Positions 1 through 7,202 of a stretch of 12,542 nt of DNA are shown here, one piece after another. How positions within the stretch are numbered: position 1 is the stretch's first letter; each line of letters begins with the position of its first letter. A model generated the notes under the pieces. It searched no databases, was not told where the DNA came from, and saw only the letters and a list, made by a program, of their open reading frames with translations. The stretch spans positions 1 to 12,542 of the forward strand of contig JALHFZ010000052.1 of the NCBI GenBank assembly GCA_022837505.1, written 5' to 3'. Source of the stretch: Synergistaceae bacterium (GTDB lineage: Bacteria > Synergistota > Synergistia > Synergistales > Aminobacteriaceae). Made by a program: the position numbers and the translations under genes.

Positions 1-259
1 ATATTGGCTTTTTCACCCGCAAATTTTTTAAAAAAAAAGCCCCGAGTTCCAACACTCTGGAATCAAGGCTGTATTTTTTAGTTTCAGCATGCATATCGAC
101 GAGGTGACGTTCCCGAAGGGAGCGCAAAATTTTATATACCGTGCTTTTGTTAATCCCTGTAGCGCGGCTTATTTCTGTCAGTCCCATTTCAGGGCTTTGA
201 GTATTTACCCATACGAAAAGTATGTTAAGGACATTTTCTGCTGAATTCAAAAGCTCCAA
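1..259 (-). CDS. IclR-family transcriptional regulator, N-terminal part (cut by window edge)
   Basis: The first 86 codons of a DNA-binding regulator; the C-terminal effector domain lies beyond position 1. Reading down from 259, the protein has a helix (SAENVLNILFVW, about residues 6-17), then a winged helix-turn-helix with GLTEISRATGINKSTVYKIL at about 30-49, then the wing (LVDMHAETKKYSLDSRVLELG). This is the standard IclR N-terminal layout, where the recognition helix reads as in 'KSTVYKIL' and the wing is followed by a 'LELG' linker. The start is a TTG at 257-259, chosen because AGGGGTGA (266-273 on the complement) lies about 7-9 bases upstream and in-frame stops occur just before it; a second TTG at 248-250 is possible. 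A run of nine A (30-38) next to six T lies inside the gene, but the frame stays open and the IclR-like sequence continues across it. The gene is divergent from ptsI. The ligand is unknown; family members respond to small carbon metabolites. Confidence 0.85.
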   Translation of the reverse strand, partial: MELLNSAENVLNILFVWVNTQSPEMGLTEISRATGINKSTVYKILRSLRERHLVDMHAETKKYSLDSRVLELGAFFLKNLRVKKPI

Positions 260-280
260 AAGGCTTCACCCCTATGGTTA

Positions 281-311
281 TATATAGCAACTAATATTTC
301 TATAGAGCAAC
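281..311 (+). repeat. Two 11-bp direct repeats, 20 bp apart, at the iclR-type promoter start site
   Basis: TATATAGCAAC (281-291) and TATAGAGCAAC (301-311) match at 10 of 11 positions and are offset by exactly 20 bp, about two helical turns, so both would be presented on the same face of DNA. They cover the predicted transcription start and the following 25-30 bases of the iclR-type transcript. This is where an autorepressor would bind. A third AGCAACC lies at 408-414 on the ptsI side but without the flanking match. The operator function is inferred. Confidence 0.5.
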
Positions 312-314
312 CTA

Positions 315-342
315 ATTATATTTTGTCCTTTCAAAATGTCAA
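315..342 (-). promoter_or_regulatory. Near-consensus sigma70 promoter of the iclR-type gene
   Basis: On the minus strand TTGACA (complement of 337-342) and TATAAT (complement of 315-320) both match the consensus perfectly and are separated by 16 bases. The predicted transcription start is near 308, giving a leader of about 50 bases before the TTG start. The near-perfect match suggests a strong promoter that is held down by a repressor. Confidence 0.75.
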
Positions 343-441
343 GCATCATAGGGTGAAAAATTGCAGATAAACTGATCCCCGGGGTTTTTTCTGTAAACGC
401 TCCCTCAGCAACCGAGCTGTTTCGTTTGTAGAGCAGGAATT

Positions 442-512
442 TTGATCCCTCTTTCGGCAAAATACGATAAAAAAGTATATACTAGTCTGATACATATGGG
501 ACAGGCAGGTGC
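442..512 (+). promoter_or_regulatory. Probable ptsI promoter/leader region
   Basis: This is the ptsI-proximal part of the divergent intergenic region. TTGATC at 442-447, the AT-rich stretch ACGATA at 464-469, and TATACT at 478-483 are the best promoter-like hexamers, but no pair has both good matches and good spacing. A purine-rich AGGCAGG just before the ATG at 513 serves as ribosome binding site. The rest of 343-441 shows only a CCCCGGGG palindrome and no gene. Confidence 0.3.
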
Positions 513-2243
513 ATGAAGGCTATGAAGGGAATCGGGGCGTCACCGGGCATCGTCGTCGGCAGAGTCATCATCCACTGGAAAGAGCAGATCGATATTCTCC
601 GGGAATATGTGGAGGAACCGGACCGTGAAATCGACCGTTTCCGGACGGCCGTCGAATTCGCCCTGGAACAGGTGCGGGAGACCTACTCAAGAGTGCTCGA
701 AAAGATGGGTCCCGATGAGGCCGAAGTCTTCCATGGCCACAAACTCATGCTGAAAGACCCCGACTTCATCGGCCGGATCGAGGATCTCATCCGCGATGAA
801 GGGGTCAACGCCGAATGGGCGGTGAAGCAGGTCGCCGACGGCCTCATTCAGATCTTCGAAAACCTGGATACGGATTATATGAAATCCCGGTCCGACGATG
901 TAAAGAATATCTCCGAACGGCTCATCAAGCTTCTGCTTCAGGTGGGGGGGATGGACCTCTCGAACCTCCGGGAGGAGGCGATCATCGCCGCCCGGGAGTT
1001 CACCCCGTCGGATATGTCCCAGATCGACCGGGAAAAAACCCTTGCGGTGATCGCCGAGATGGGGGGAAAGACCTCCCACGGGGCGATCATCGCCCGGAAC
1101 CTTGAGATTCCCGCGGTTTTCGGAATACCCCATCTCCTCGATGAACTGGAAAACGGAGACCTGATCATCGTGGACGGCGATACGGGGACTGTGATCATCA
1201 ACCCCGACGGCGAAACGATCGATAAATACCGGGAGATGAAAGTCCGGTACGAATGCTTCAAAAAGAGCCTCTCGGAGATCCGGGGACAGAAATCCGTCAC
1301 CCTGGACGGCGTGGAGGTAGAGCTTGCGGCGAACGTCGCCTCCCCAAGGGACCTCGACGAAGTCTTCCGGAATGACGGGGAGGCCATCGGCCTCTACCGG
1401 ACTGAATTTCTCTATCTGGACAGCACCTACCTCCCCCCCGAGGACGTGCAGTTCGAGGCCTACCGGGACGTGGTGGCGGCCATGGAAGGGCGGCCGGTGA
1501 TCATCCGCACCCTTGACATCGGCGGGGATAAAAATCTCGATTATCTCGCCATCCCCGGAGAGGAAAACCCCGCCCTGGGCTATCGGGCCATCCGCCTCTG
1601 CCTCGACCGGCAGGATATCTTCAAGGTGCAGCTCCGGGCCATTCTGAGGGCGAGCGCCTTCGGCACCGTCCGGCTGCTCTTTCCCATGATCTCGAGCCTC
1701 GAGGAGCTGCGGGAGGCAAAAAAAATCCTCCGGGAGACTCAGGAGGAGCTCCGCCGGAGGGAAATCCCCTTCGACGAAAAAATGCAGACCGGGATCATGG
1801 TGGAGGTGCCCTCGGCGGCCATCCTCTCCGACCATTTCGCGAAGGAAGTGGACTATTTCACCATCGGCACGAACGACCTCATCCAGTACACCACCGCCGT
1901 CGACCGGGGGAACGAAAAGCTGGCCCACCTCTACTCCCAGTACAACCCGGCGGTCCTCCGGCTGATCAAGACTGTCATCGACAACGGCAAAAGAGCCGGA
2001 ATATGGGTGGGGATGTGCGGCGAATCGGCGGGAGACCCCCGGCTGATCCCCATTCTCCTCGGCATGGGGCTCTCGGAGTTCAGCATGAACCCCTCGTCCA
2101 TCCTTCAGGCCCGGTGGATTATCCGCAGCCTCAACAAGGGCGAACTGGAAGGTGCGGCTGAGACGGCCCTCTCTTTCGGAACCGCCGAAGAGGTGGAGGA
2201 GTATTGTTCGAATCTGCTCCAGTCCCTCTCCCTCTGCCGGTGA
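513..2243 (+). CDS. ptsI: Phosphoenolpyruvate--protein phosphotransferase (PTS enzyme I)
   Basis: Cytoplasmic enzyme I of the sugar phosphotransferase system; it takes phosphate from PEP onto its own histidine and passes it to HPr. The length (576 aa) is almost that of E. coli EI (575). The N-terminal GIGASPGIVVG is followed by the helical HPr-binding region and the phosphohistidine loop GGKTSHGAIIAR, with the phosphorylated His at 189. The C-terminal PEP-binding barrel has Arg296 (LYRTEFLYLD), Arg332, Glu431, Asp455 (TIGTNDLIQYT) and Cys502 (GMCGESAGD). All of these fall at the same residue numbers as in E. coli, so the enzyme looks fully active. No HPr (ptsH) or enzyme II gene is in the window. 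The ATG at 513 is used; an in-frame ATG at 522 is a possible alternative. A toxin-antitoxin-like pair follows after 21 bases and probably shares its transcript. Confidence 0.97.
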   Translation: MKAMKGIGASPGIVVGRVIIHWKEQIDILREYVEEPDREIDRFRTAVEFALEQVRETYSRVLEKMGPDEAEVFHGHKLMLKDPDFIGRIEDLIRDEGVNAEWAVKQVADGLIQIFENLDTDYMKSRSDDVKNISERLIKLLLQVGGMDLSNLREEAIIAAREFTPSDMSQIDREKTLAVIAEMGGKTSHGAIIARNLEIPAVFGIPHLLDELENGDLIIVDGDTGTVIINPDGETIDKYREMKVRYECFKKSLSEIRGQKSVTLDGVEVELAANVASPRDLDEVFRNDGEAIGLYRTEFLYLDSTYLPPEDVQFEAYRDVVAAMEGRPVIIRTLDIGGDKNLDYLAIPGEENPALGYRAIRLCLDRQDIFKVQLRAILRASAFGTVRLLFPMISSLEELREAKKILRETQEELRRREIPFDEKMQTGIMVEVPSAAILSDHFAKEVDYFTIGTNDLIQYTTAVDRGNEKLAHLYSQYNPAVLRLIKTVIDNGKRAGIWVGMCGESAGDPRLIPILLGMGLSEFSMNPSSILQARWIIRSLNKGELEGAAETALSFGTAEEVEEYCSNLLQSLSLCR

Positions 2244-2264
2244 ACGGGAGGACGGCTGAGGGAA

Positions 2265-2582
2265 ATGAGCAGGGATAGCTCCGGCAGTTCCGTTCTCCTC
2301 CCCGAACTTCTCCGTCCTCTTTTCTGGGACGCCGAGTGGAAAAACGTTGATTTCGAGGAGAATCTCGACTTCATCGTCGAACGGGTCCTCAGCCTGGGGA
2401 ATGAGGAGCAGCTCTCCTGGCTGAGGAAAAACATCCCCTGCGAAACCATCCGGCGGGTAGTCATGAAGAGCCGCCGCATCAGCAGAAAAACGGCCCGGTG
2501 CTGGCAGAATTACTTCGGCCTGAAGGAGGAGGAAATGGAATGTTTTGGCATGTTCTCGACAAACCCAGACAATCTCTTCTGA
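2265..2582 (+). CDS. DUF6922-like small protein, putative partner (antitoxin-like) of the downstream nucleotidyltransferase
   Basis: A 105-residue protein with no signal peptide or membrane segment. The pattern LLRPLFWD near residues 15-22, then FIVERVLSLG at about 36-45, LSWLRKN, and finally SRRISRKTARCWQNYFGL (about 69-86), matches my memory of the DUF6922 family. Those are small proteins found directly upstream of AbiEii-like nucleotidyltransferases. The C-terminal basic helix (SRRISRKTAR) could contact nucleic acid, which is inferred. It starts 21 bases after the ptsI stop, with GAGGGA close to the ATG, and its 3' end overlaps the next gene by 43 bases in another frame, which suggests translational coupling. 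Whether it is an antitoxin is inferred only from the arrangement. Confidence 0.7.
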   Translation: MSRDSSGSSVLLPELLRPLFWDAEWKNVDFEENLDFIVERVLSLGNEEQLSWLRKNIPCETIRRVVMKSRRISRKTARCWQNYFGLKEEEMECFGMFSTNPDNLF

Positions 2583-3181
2583 AGCGCCTCTGCAAAAATC
2601 CCCCCCTGGAAGGGGCCTATCTTGCCGGCGGCACGGCCCTGGCCCTTCTCTACGGACACCGGGAGTCGGAGGATTTCGACTGGTTCCTGCCCGAGAACTT
2701 CGATCCGGGATACCTCGCCTTCCGACTGAAGGACTTCGGCACCGTCACCGTGGCCGAGACCCACTCAGGGACCTTCCACGGCTGGATCGACGGCATCCGG
2801 GTCACGTGGCTCCGCTACCCCAACCCCCTGATCGAACCCCTACTGGAGGCCCACGATCTGCCTGGGTTCTTCCTCTCGGGCCCTCTGGATACGGGGCTCA
2901 TGAAGTGGGCTGCCCTGGCGGACCGGGGAGCCCGGAAGGATTTTCTCGACCTCTACGAACTGAGCCTCCAGGGGGTCTCCCTCCATGACCTCTTCTATCT
3001 GCTGCCCGGAAAATTTCCCGGCTCCCGCCTCAATCTCTACCATATGGTGAAAAGCCTGAGCTTCTTCGACGACGCTGAGGGCGACCCCTGGCCCGTAATG
3101 CTCCGGGAGGTGAGCTGGAGCGCCCTGCAGCGCTATTTCCTCACATCCCAGAGAAAGCTGATGGATATTCTTCCCGGATAG
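2540..3181 (+). CDS. AbiEii/AbiGii-type nucleotidyltransferase (toxin-like)
   Basis: A 213-residue protein of the nucleotidyltransferase fold used by AbiE/AbiG-type abortive infection toxins. LAGGTALALLYGHRES (about 28-43) carries the Gly-Gly-Thr of the nucleotide-binding turn, followed by the metal-binding pair Asp45 and Asp47 (EDFDWF). KDFLDLYEL at about 133-141 is the usual second family motif. Known family members add nucleotides to targets such as tRNA and so stop growth; the target here is unknown. The ATG at 2540 was chosen because GGAGGAGGAA lies 6 bases upstream; a GTG at 2498 would add 14 unlikely residues. The gene overlaps the 3' end of the DUF6922-like gene. No terminator is visible in the 146 bases after it. 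An alternative is a housekeeping or defence nucleotidyltransferase that is not a toxin. Confidence 0.75.
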   Translation: MFWHVLDKPRQSLLKRLCKNPPLEGAYLAGGTALALLYGHRESEDFDWFLPENFDPGYLAFRLKDFGTVTVAETHSGTFHGWIDGIRVTWLRYPNPLIEPLLEAHDLPGFFLSGPLDTGLMKWAALADRGARKDFLDLYELSLQGVSLHDLFYLLPGKFPGSRLNLYHMVKSLSFFDDAEGDPWPVMLREVSWSALQRYFLTSQRKLMDILPG

Positions 3182-3238
3182 ACAGCCCACACTTCTTTAT
3201 AGTCTTTATTTTTAATATTGAACGGCAAGCAAAAACCC

Positions 3239-3268
3239 TTGACAGTCCGTAAACAATATGGTTAATAG
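3239..3268 (+). promoter_or_regulatory. Candidate sigma70 promoter of the HDOD/HD-GYP unit
   Basis: TTGACA (3239-3244) is a perfect -35 hexamer. TAATAG (3263-3268) lies 18 bases downstream as a moderate -10. The interval 3182-3327 otherwise holds AT-rich sequence and a short ACAATA/TATTGT inverted repeat (3254-3259 with 3279-3284). No gene or known riboswitch pattern was recognised in it. Confidence 0.45.
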
Positions 3269-3327
3269 TAGGATAGAGTATTGTCCGCTTTCGGGGTCAT
3301 TATGTCGGTGCGAATTGGGGTAAGTTC

Positions 3328-4602
3328 ATGAAGAACATCTCCGTCACGCAGCTCAAGTCAGGAATGGTCCTGTCGGGAGATCTCATCGCTCCCAACGGGC
3401 GCTTCATACTGCCCCGGGGAGCCTGCCTGACGGCCAAGAGCATCATGAGCCTCAAGATATGGGGCATCGCCGAAGTGCCCGTGGCGGATGCTCCCGAACT
3501 GCAGCCCCCGGGAGAAGACCTTCTTTTCGGCTCCGAGGTGACCGAGGAGGCCCGGGAGATCGTCCTCGACACCCTCTGCGGCATAAAGCCCTCCGCGCCC
3601 TTCATGAAGGAGATCTTCCGCCTCGGCGTCAATGAAACAGCCCGGGGACTTGCCAGGGGGAAGCTTTCATACCTTGAGCAGCCCTCTTCCCTCGAACTCC
3701 CCTTTCACCCCTCCGGCGGGGAGGAAAGGGCGACCCTCAGTGAAATTGTCGAGACCGAGGCGAACCTCGCCACCTTTCCGGATGTCTATTTCCGCATATG
3801 CGAGGCCCTTCAGTCCCCCAAAAGCTCCATAACCCACATAGCGGATCTTATCAGCAAAGACACAAGCCTTTCGGCCACCCTTTTAAAAATCGCAAACAGC
3901 GGCATCTACGGCGTCCCCTACAGGATCGAATCAATACCCCGGGCGGCGGCCCTCATCGGTGGCCGGGCCCTCTCCGTTCTGGCCCTTGGGGTCTCCGCCG
4001 TTCAGGTCTTCAACCATATCCCCGTCGACTGGGTGAATATGGAGTCCTTCTGGCGCCACTCCGTAGGGGTGGCCGTGGTGGCCCAGATACTGGCATCCCT
4101 GAAAAACGCGGGGATCATAGAGCAGCTTTTCGTCGCCGGCATTCTCCACGATGTGGGACGGCTTGTTCTGTTCCGCCATATTCCCTTCACCATGGCAAGA
4201 ATAATGAAGACGGCGGCGGAACGGAAAATCCCCCTTGTGGAGGCTGAGCGGAAGGAGCTCGGCTTCGACCATGCTGAACTGGGGGGGAGCCTCGTGGAAA
4301 AGTGGTGCTTTCCCCGTTCCCTTACCCAGCTCGTGAAAAATCACCATAATACCGCCGAGGGGATCAACTCCTTTCCTGCGGCCATCCTCTCCACCGCGGA
4401 CGTCCTCGCGACGGTGACCCGCATCGGCAACGGAGGGTCATGGCACGTCCGCCCTCTGCCCGACGGAGTGTGGAGGATCCTCGACATAGCCCCCTCCGCC
4501 CTCGAGATGATAGTGCGGCAGACGACCCGGCAGACAACAGAAATATACAGCCTTTTCAGAGGCGGTGACGGAGTTCATGGAAAAACAGTTTCTCACCCTT
4601 GA
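3328..4602 (+). CDS. HDOD-domain signalling protein
   Basis: A 424-residue cytoplasmic protein with no membrane segment. The N-terminal 50 or so residues (MKNISVTQLKSGMVLSGDLI and the following ILPRGACLT) resemble the small beta domain often placed before HD-type output domains. Residues about 138-345 form an HDOD domain: it includes LISKDTSLSATLLKIANSG and IESIPRAAALIGGRAL, both typical. Unlike many degenerate HDOD proteins it keeps a full HD-type set: His244 (FWRHS), His274-Asp275 (ILHDVGR), His315, His339-His340 (VKNHHN) and Asp358 (STADVLA). It may therefore still bind metal and hydrolyse a nucleotide, though this is inferred. GGGGTAAG precedes the ATG. It overlaps the next gene, which encodes a cyclic-di-GMP phosphodiesterase, so the two are probably co-translated and act in one signalling pathway. 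Confidence 0.85.
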   Translation: MKNISVTQLKSGMVLSGDLIAPNGRFILPRGACLTAKSIMSLKIWGIAEVPVADAPELQPPGEDLLFGSEVTEEAREIVLDTLCGIKPSAPFMKEIFRLGVNETARGLARGKLSYLEQPSSLELPFHPSGGEERATLSEIVETEANLATFPDVYFRICEALQSPKSSITHIADLISKDTSLSATLLKIANSGIYGVPYRIESIPRAAALIGGRALSVLALGVSAVQVFNHIPVDWVNMESFWRHSVGVAVVAQILASLKNAGIIEQLFVAGILHDVGRLVLFRHIPFTMARIMKTAAERKIPLVEAERKELGFDHAELGGSLVEKWCFPRSLTQLVKNHHNTAEGINSFPAAILSTADVLATVTRIGNGGSWHVRPLPDGVWRILDIAPSALEMIVRQTTRQTTEIYSLFRGGDGVHGKTVSHP

Positions 4603-6295
4603 AAAACTTCAGACCAGAATACTCTCCCTGGAGGAAGAGCGGATCGCGGTGAACAACGCCCTCGATATCGCCCTGAAGATCAACGATCTTCCTCCGGATA
4701 CGGCGGCGGATTCCTCCGTGGAGTCCGTCCTCGCCGTATGCTACGAGCGGACCGAAAAGCTCATACGGTTCAAGGGGGGAGGGTTTTACCTCTTCAACGA
4801 GGTCGATGCTAGCTTTTACGCCGCCTATACCACCACCCCCGCCATCGAGGCCCAGATCGACAAGGACCTTCCCACCCTCATCGACGACGGAACCCTCGCC
4901 TGGGTTATCCAGACCGAGCGGGCCGTCACGGTCAAGCTCTCCTCGGGGGAGGACGTCTTTCTTCATGCCCTCGCCACCCCCGGCCGGACCATGGGGATCT
5001 TCATCGGCATCCTCAGAGACCGGAGGGAGGATATCCTCGACATCTCCTACGCCCTGCTGTCGATCTACTTCAGCCAGATCGCCGGAGTGCTTCAGAACAG
5101 GGAGCTCTTCCGCCTCGCCCGCAAGGAGAACACCACCCTTTCCTCCACGGTGAACATCCTCAAGGAGACGGAGGGGAAGCTGGTCACCCTCAACCGAACC
5201 CTCGAAGAGGCCGTGGACAAAAGAACCCGGGAACTGGAGAAGATCAACGCCCGCCTCATGGCGGAGATCACCGAGCGGAAGCGCAAGGAGGCGGCCCTGC
5301 TCGAGAGCGAGGAACTCTCGGCGAGCCTTCTGAACTACTCCCCCAACGCCATCCTCGTGGCCAACCCGGACACATCGATCAAGTACATGAACTTCGCCCT
5401 AGAGCAGATCACCGGATATTCCCTCGTGGAGGTCATAAACCGCAGGGCCCCCTACCCCTGGTGGCAGGAGGATGAAAACCTTCTCACCACCTCTGAATTC
5501 TACGAGCTGGTAAACACGAAGGGGACGACCAAGCGGGAGCAGCTCTTCCAGAAGAAAAACGGCGAGCTTCTCTGGGTTGAGGTGAGCATGACCTCCGTCT
5601 TCGGCGAAAAGGGGCTGAAGTACTCCATCGCCAACTGGGTGGACATCACTGAACGGAAAAAGGCCGAGGCTGCCCGGGAGGAGACGGAAGCTCTCCTCAC
5701 CGAGACGAACACGAAGCTCCGGGAGACCGTCAACGGCATCGTGGCCTCCATGGCACGGGTGGTCGAGACCCGGGACCCCTATACGGCAGGGCATCAGGAG
5801 CGGGTCGCCCGCCTGGCCGTTGCCATTGCGAAATTCATGGGGCTCCCCGCCGAGCAGGTGAAGGGCGTGGGGGTGGCAGCCCTCATGCACGACCTCGGCA
5901 AGATCGACATCCCCGCAGAAATTCTGAGCAAACCCTCCCGGCTCAAGGATAACGAATACAGCCTCATTCAGGATCACTGCCAGGCGGGGTACGAAATTCT
6001 GAAGAACGTGGATTTCCCCTGGCCCGTCGCCCAAGCGGTCCTTCAGCACCACGAAAGAATCGACGGCTCGGGGTATCCTAATGGGCTCAAGGGGGATGAA
6101 ATCCTCCTGGAGGCCCGGATCATCGCCGTGGCCGACGTGGTGGAGGCCATGTCCTCCCACCGCCCCTACCGGGCGAGCCTCGGACTCAAACGGGGGCTTG
6201 CCGAAGTGGCCGACCGTAAGGGGATCGCCTTCGACCCCGACGCGGTGAACGCCTGCCTCGCCCTCTTCAGCAGCGGCGAATCCCCCTGGGACTGA
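4577..6295 (+). CDS. GAF/PAS-sensing HD-GYP cyclic-di-GMP phosphodiesterase
   Basis: A soluble sensor-output protein of 572 residues that would degrade the second messenger cyclic-di-GMP. A GAF-like sensor spans about 35-175; a coiled coil (EEAVDKRTRELEKINARLM and flanks) spans about 190-245. A PAS domain (about 245-360) runs from the NYSPNAILV region to the WVDITERKKAE linker, followed by a second coiled coil and the HD-GYP domain (about 385-565). Output residues are His406 (TAGHQERV), His438-Asp439 with Lys442 (MHDLGKI), His467, His491-His492 and GSGYPNGLKGDE, plus Asp520. This is the intact HD-GYP set. There is no transmembrane segment, so the signal is sensed inside the cell. The ATG at 4577 has GGAG three bases upstream; a GTG at 4565 would add four residues. 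It overlaps the HDOD gene by 26 bases and ends 21 bases before a terminator. Confidence 0.92.
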   Translation: MEKQFLTLEKLQTRILSLEEERIAVNNALDIALKINDLPPDTAADSSVESVLAVCYERTEKLIRFKGGGFYLFNEVDASFYAAYTTTPAIEAQIDKDLPTLIDDGTLAWVIQTERAVTVKLSSGEDVFLHALATPGRTMGIFIGILRDRREDILDISYALLSIYFSQIAGVLQNRELFRLARKENTTLSSTVNILKETEGKLVTLNRTLEEAVDKRTRELEKINARLMAEITERKRKEAALLESEELSASLLNYSPNAILVANPDTSIKYMNFALEQITGYSLVEVINRRAPYPWWQEDENLLTTSEFYELVNTKGTTKREQLFQKKNGELLWVEVSMTSVFGEKGLKYSIANWVDITERKKAEAAREETEALLTETNTKLRETVNGIVASMARVVETRDPYTAGHQERVARLAVAIAKFMGLPAEQVKGVGVAALMHDLGKIDIPAEILSKPSRLKDNEYSLIQDHCQAGYEILKNVDFPWPVAQAVLQHHERIDGSGYPNGLKGDEILLEARIIAVADVVEAMSSHRPYRASLGLKRGLAEVADRKGIAFDPDAVNACLALFSSGESPWD

Positions 6296-6316
6296 GGAAC
6301 TTCTCCGGCACATTCC

Positions 6317-6357
6317 AAAGGGAGCTTCCCCTTTTTCAGCGGGGAAGCTCCCTTTTT
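6317..6357 (+). terminator. Rho-independent terminator after the HD-GYP gene
   Basis: AAAGGGAGCTTCCCC (6317-6331) pairs perfectly with GGGGAAGCTCCCTTT (6341-6355) around a 9-base loop, and a run of five T (6353-6357) follows. It lies between two convergent genes; on the minus strand the tail is shorter (CTTTGG), so it probably works mainly rightward. Confidence 0.9.
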
Positions 6358-6362
6358 CAAAT

Positions 6363-7145
6363 TCAGTCTCCCTCCCGGGGCCTCTTCGCGGCGGCTGAGC
6401 GGAGGAGACTGCGAAGGGAGGGGGTATTTCTCTTTTTCGAGACAACCTCCTCAGTCTCACCATTCATGATGTTCTCCCGAAGGACATGGAGCCGGTCCCC
6501 GGGAAAGAACCGGTTCAGATGGAGGTGGGCGCAGAACCATCGGTCATACTCGACCTCCCGGAGGATCTCGTCAAGATAGGCCGAGACAGGGTCCCCCGCA
6601 AGGTACTTCAGAAGGTGCGTCTTCTCCAGGATGGAATCGGGCGCGGTGTGGGTGAGAATCCAGTCCACCTTCCAGTCCGCCTCCTCAAGGGAATTGAGCC
6701 CCCGGCGGAATTCCTCCTCCGACGGGATCTCCTGCCGCCACCAGGACACTCCGGACCTCCGCCCCTTCCGGTCCACGCTCCGGGCACCCCCGAAGACAAA
6801 GGAGCGCTTGTTCTGAAGGGTATAAATATACCCCCGCCGCAGGTGAAAAACATGGGGGGAGACGACCCCGACGGGGGCGCCGAACCGCTCCTCCTCAGGC
6901 AGGGCCTTCAGAAGGGAGAAGTTCTCGTGATTTCCGTCGAGGAAGAGGGTCGTCCAGGGGGAGTTCTCGAGTTCCCCGAGGGCGTCACGCTCCTCCTGCC
7001 GGGGCGGGTCGCTCCAGAGGAGGCCGAAATCGCCGAGGATGATCACGAGGTCGTCCCGGGTGAGGTTTTGTCCGGCGGGAAAATTGTCCGGCCGCAGGCG
7101 GCCGATCTCGAGGACGCCGTGGGTATCGCCTGTGAGAAAGATCAT
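6363..7145 (-). CDS. Calcineurin-like metallophosphoesterase
   Basis: A 260-residue cytoplasmic metal-dependent phosphoesterase. It shows the family motifs in order: GDTHG at 6-10 (metal ligands Asp7 and His9), GDFG at 38-41 (Asp39), GNHEN at 71-75 (Asn72, His73), His166 in ILTHTAP, and His207/His209 in FCAHLHLNRF. All di-metal ligands are present. The subgroup starting MIFLTGDTHG is widespread, with no well-fixed substrate; phosphodiester or nucleotide substrates are possible. The C-terminus after about residue 228 is basic and probably disordered (KKRNTP, AAAKRPREGD). The ATG at 7143-7145 has GGAGG about seven bases upstream. It is divergent from the phosphofructokinase gene, with overlapping promoter elements. 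Confidence 0.88.
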   Translation of the reverse strand: MIFLTGDTHGVLEIGRLRPDNFPAGQNLTRDDLVIILGDFGLLWSDPPRQEERDALGELENSPWTTLFLDGNHENFSLLKALPEEERFGAPVGVVSPHVFHLRRGYIYTLQNKRSFVFGGARSVDRKGRRSGVSWWRQEIPSEEEFRRGLNSLEEADWKVDWILTHTAPDSILEKTHLLKYLAGDPVSAYLDEILREVEYDRWFCAHLHLNRFFPGDRLHVLRENIMNGETEEVVSKKRNTPSLRSLLRSAAAKRPREGD

Positions 7146-7174
7146 GAAGTGCCTCCATAATTTCGATTTTTCTC

Positions 7175-7202
7175 ATTATACTCCGACGGTCTGTGGTACT
7201 AT
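7175..7202. promoter_or_regulatory. Divergent, interleaved promoters for the metallophosphoesterase and phosphofructokinase genes
   Basis: On the minus strand TATAAT (complement of 7175-7180) is a perfect -10 for the metallophosphoesterase, placing its start near 7168 with a short leader. On the plus strand TGGTACTAT (7194-7202) is an extended -10 (TG-N-TACTAT) for the phosphofructokinase, with a start near 7209. Neither has a good -35. The two -10 elements lie about 20 bases apart facing away from each other, so polymerase binding at one should interfere with the other. Confidence 0.5.

Noticed and set aside
375..384. CCCCGGGG palindrome with following T run as terminator
   Set aside because: The arms have no loop, so no stable RNA hairpin can form with a proper terminator geometry.
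278..460. 60-residue minus-strand frame upstream of the iclR-type gene
   Set aside because: It begins at a TTG without any ribosome binding site, has no recognisable domain, and covers the strong iclR promoter and its repeats.
687..1928. 413-residue minus-strand frame opposite ptsI
   Set aside because: It is a GC-rich shadow of ptsI, whose motifs and length match the family throughout; the shadow protein has low complexity and no domain.
3182..3327. Possible cyclic-di-GMP riboswitch before the HDOD/HD-GYP genes
   Set aside because: The context made this attractive, but the conserved riboswitch core pattern could not be found in the 146 bases.
5399..6463. 354-residue minus-strand frame opposite the HD-GYP gene
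   Set aside because: It runs through the HD-GYP gene, the strong terminator and part of the metallophosphoesterase in the wrong frame, with no recognisable domain.
6486..7160. 224-residue plus-strand frame opposite the metallophosphoesterase
   Set aside because: The minus-strand protein carries all phosphoesterase metal motifs; this frame is its complement and looks like low-complexity sequence.
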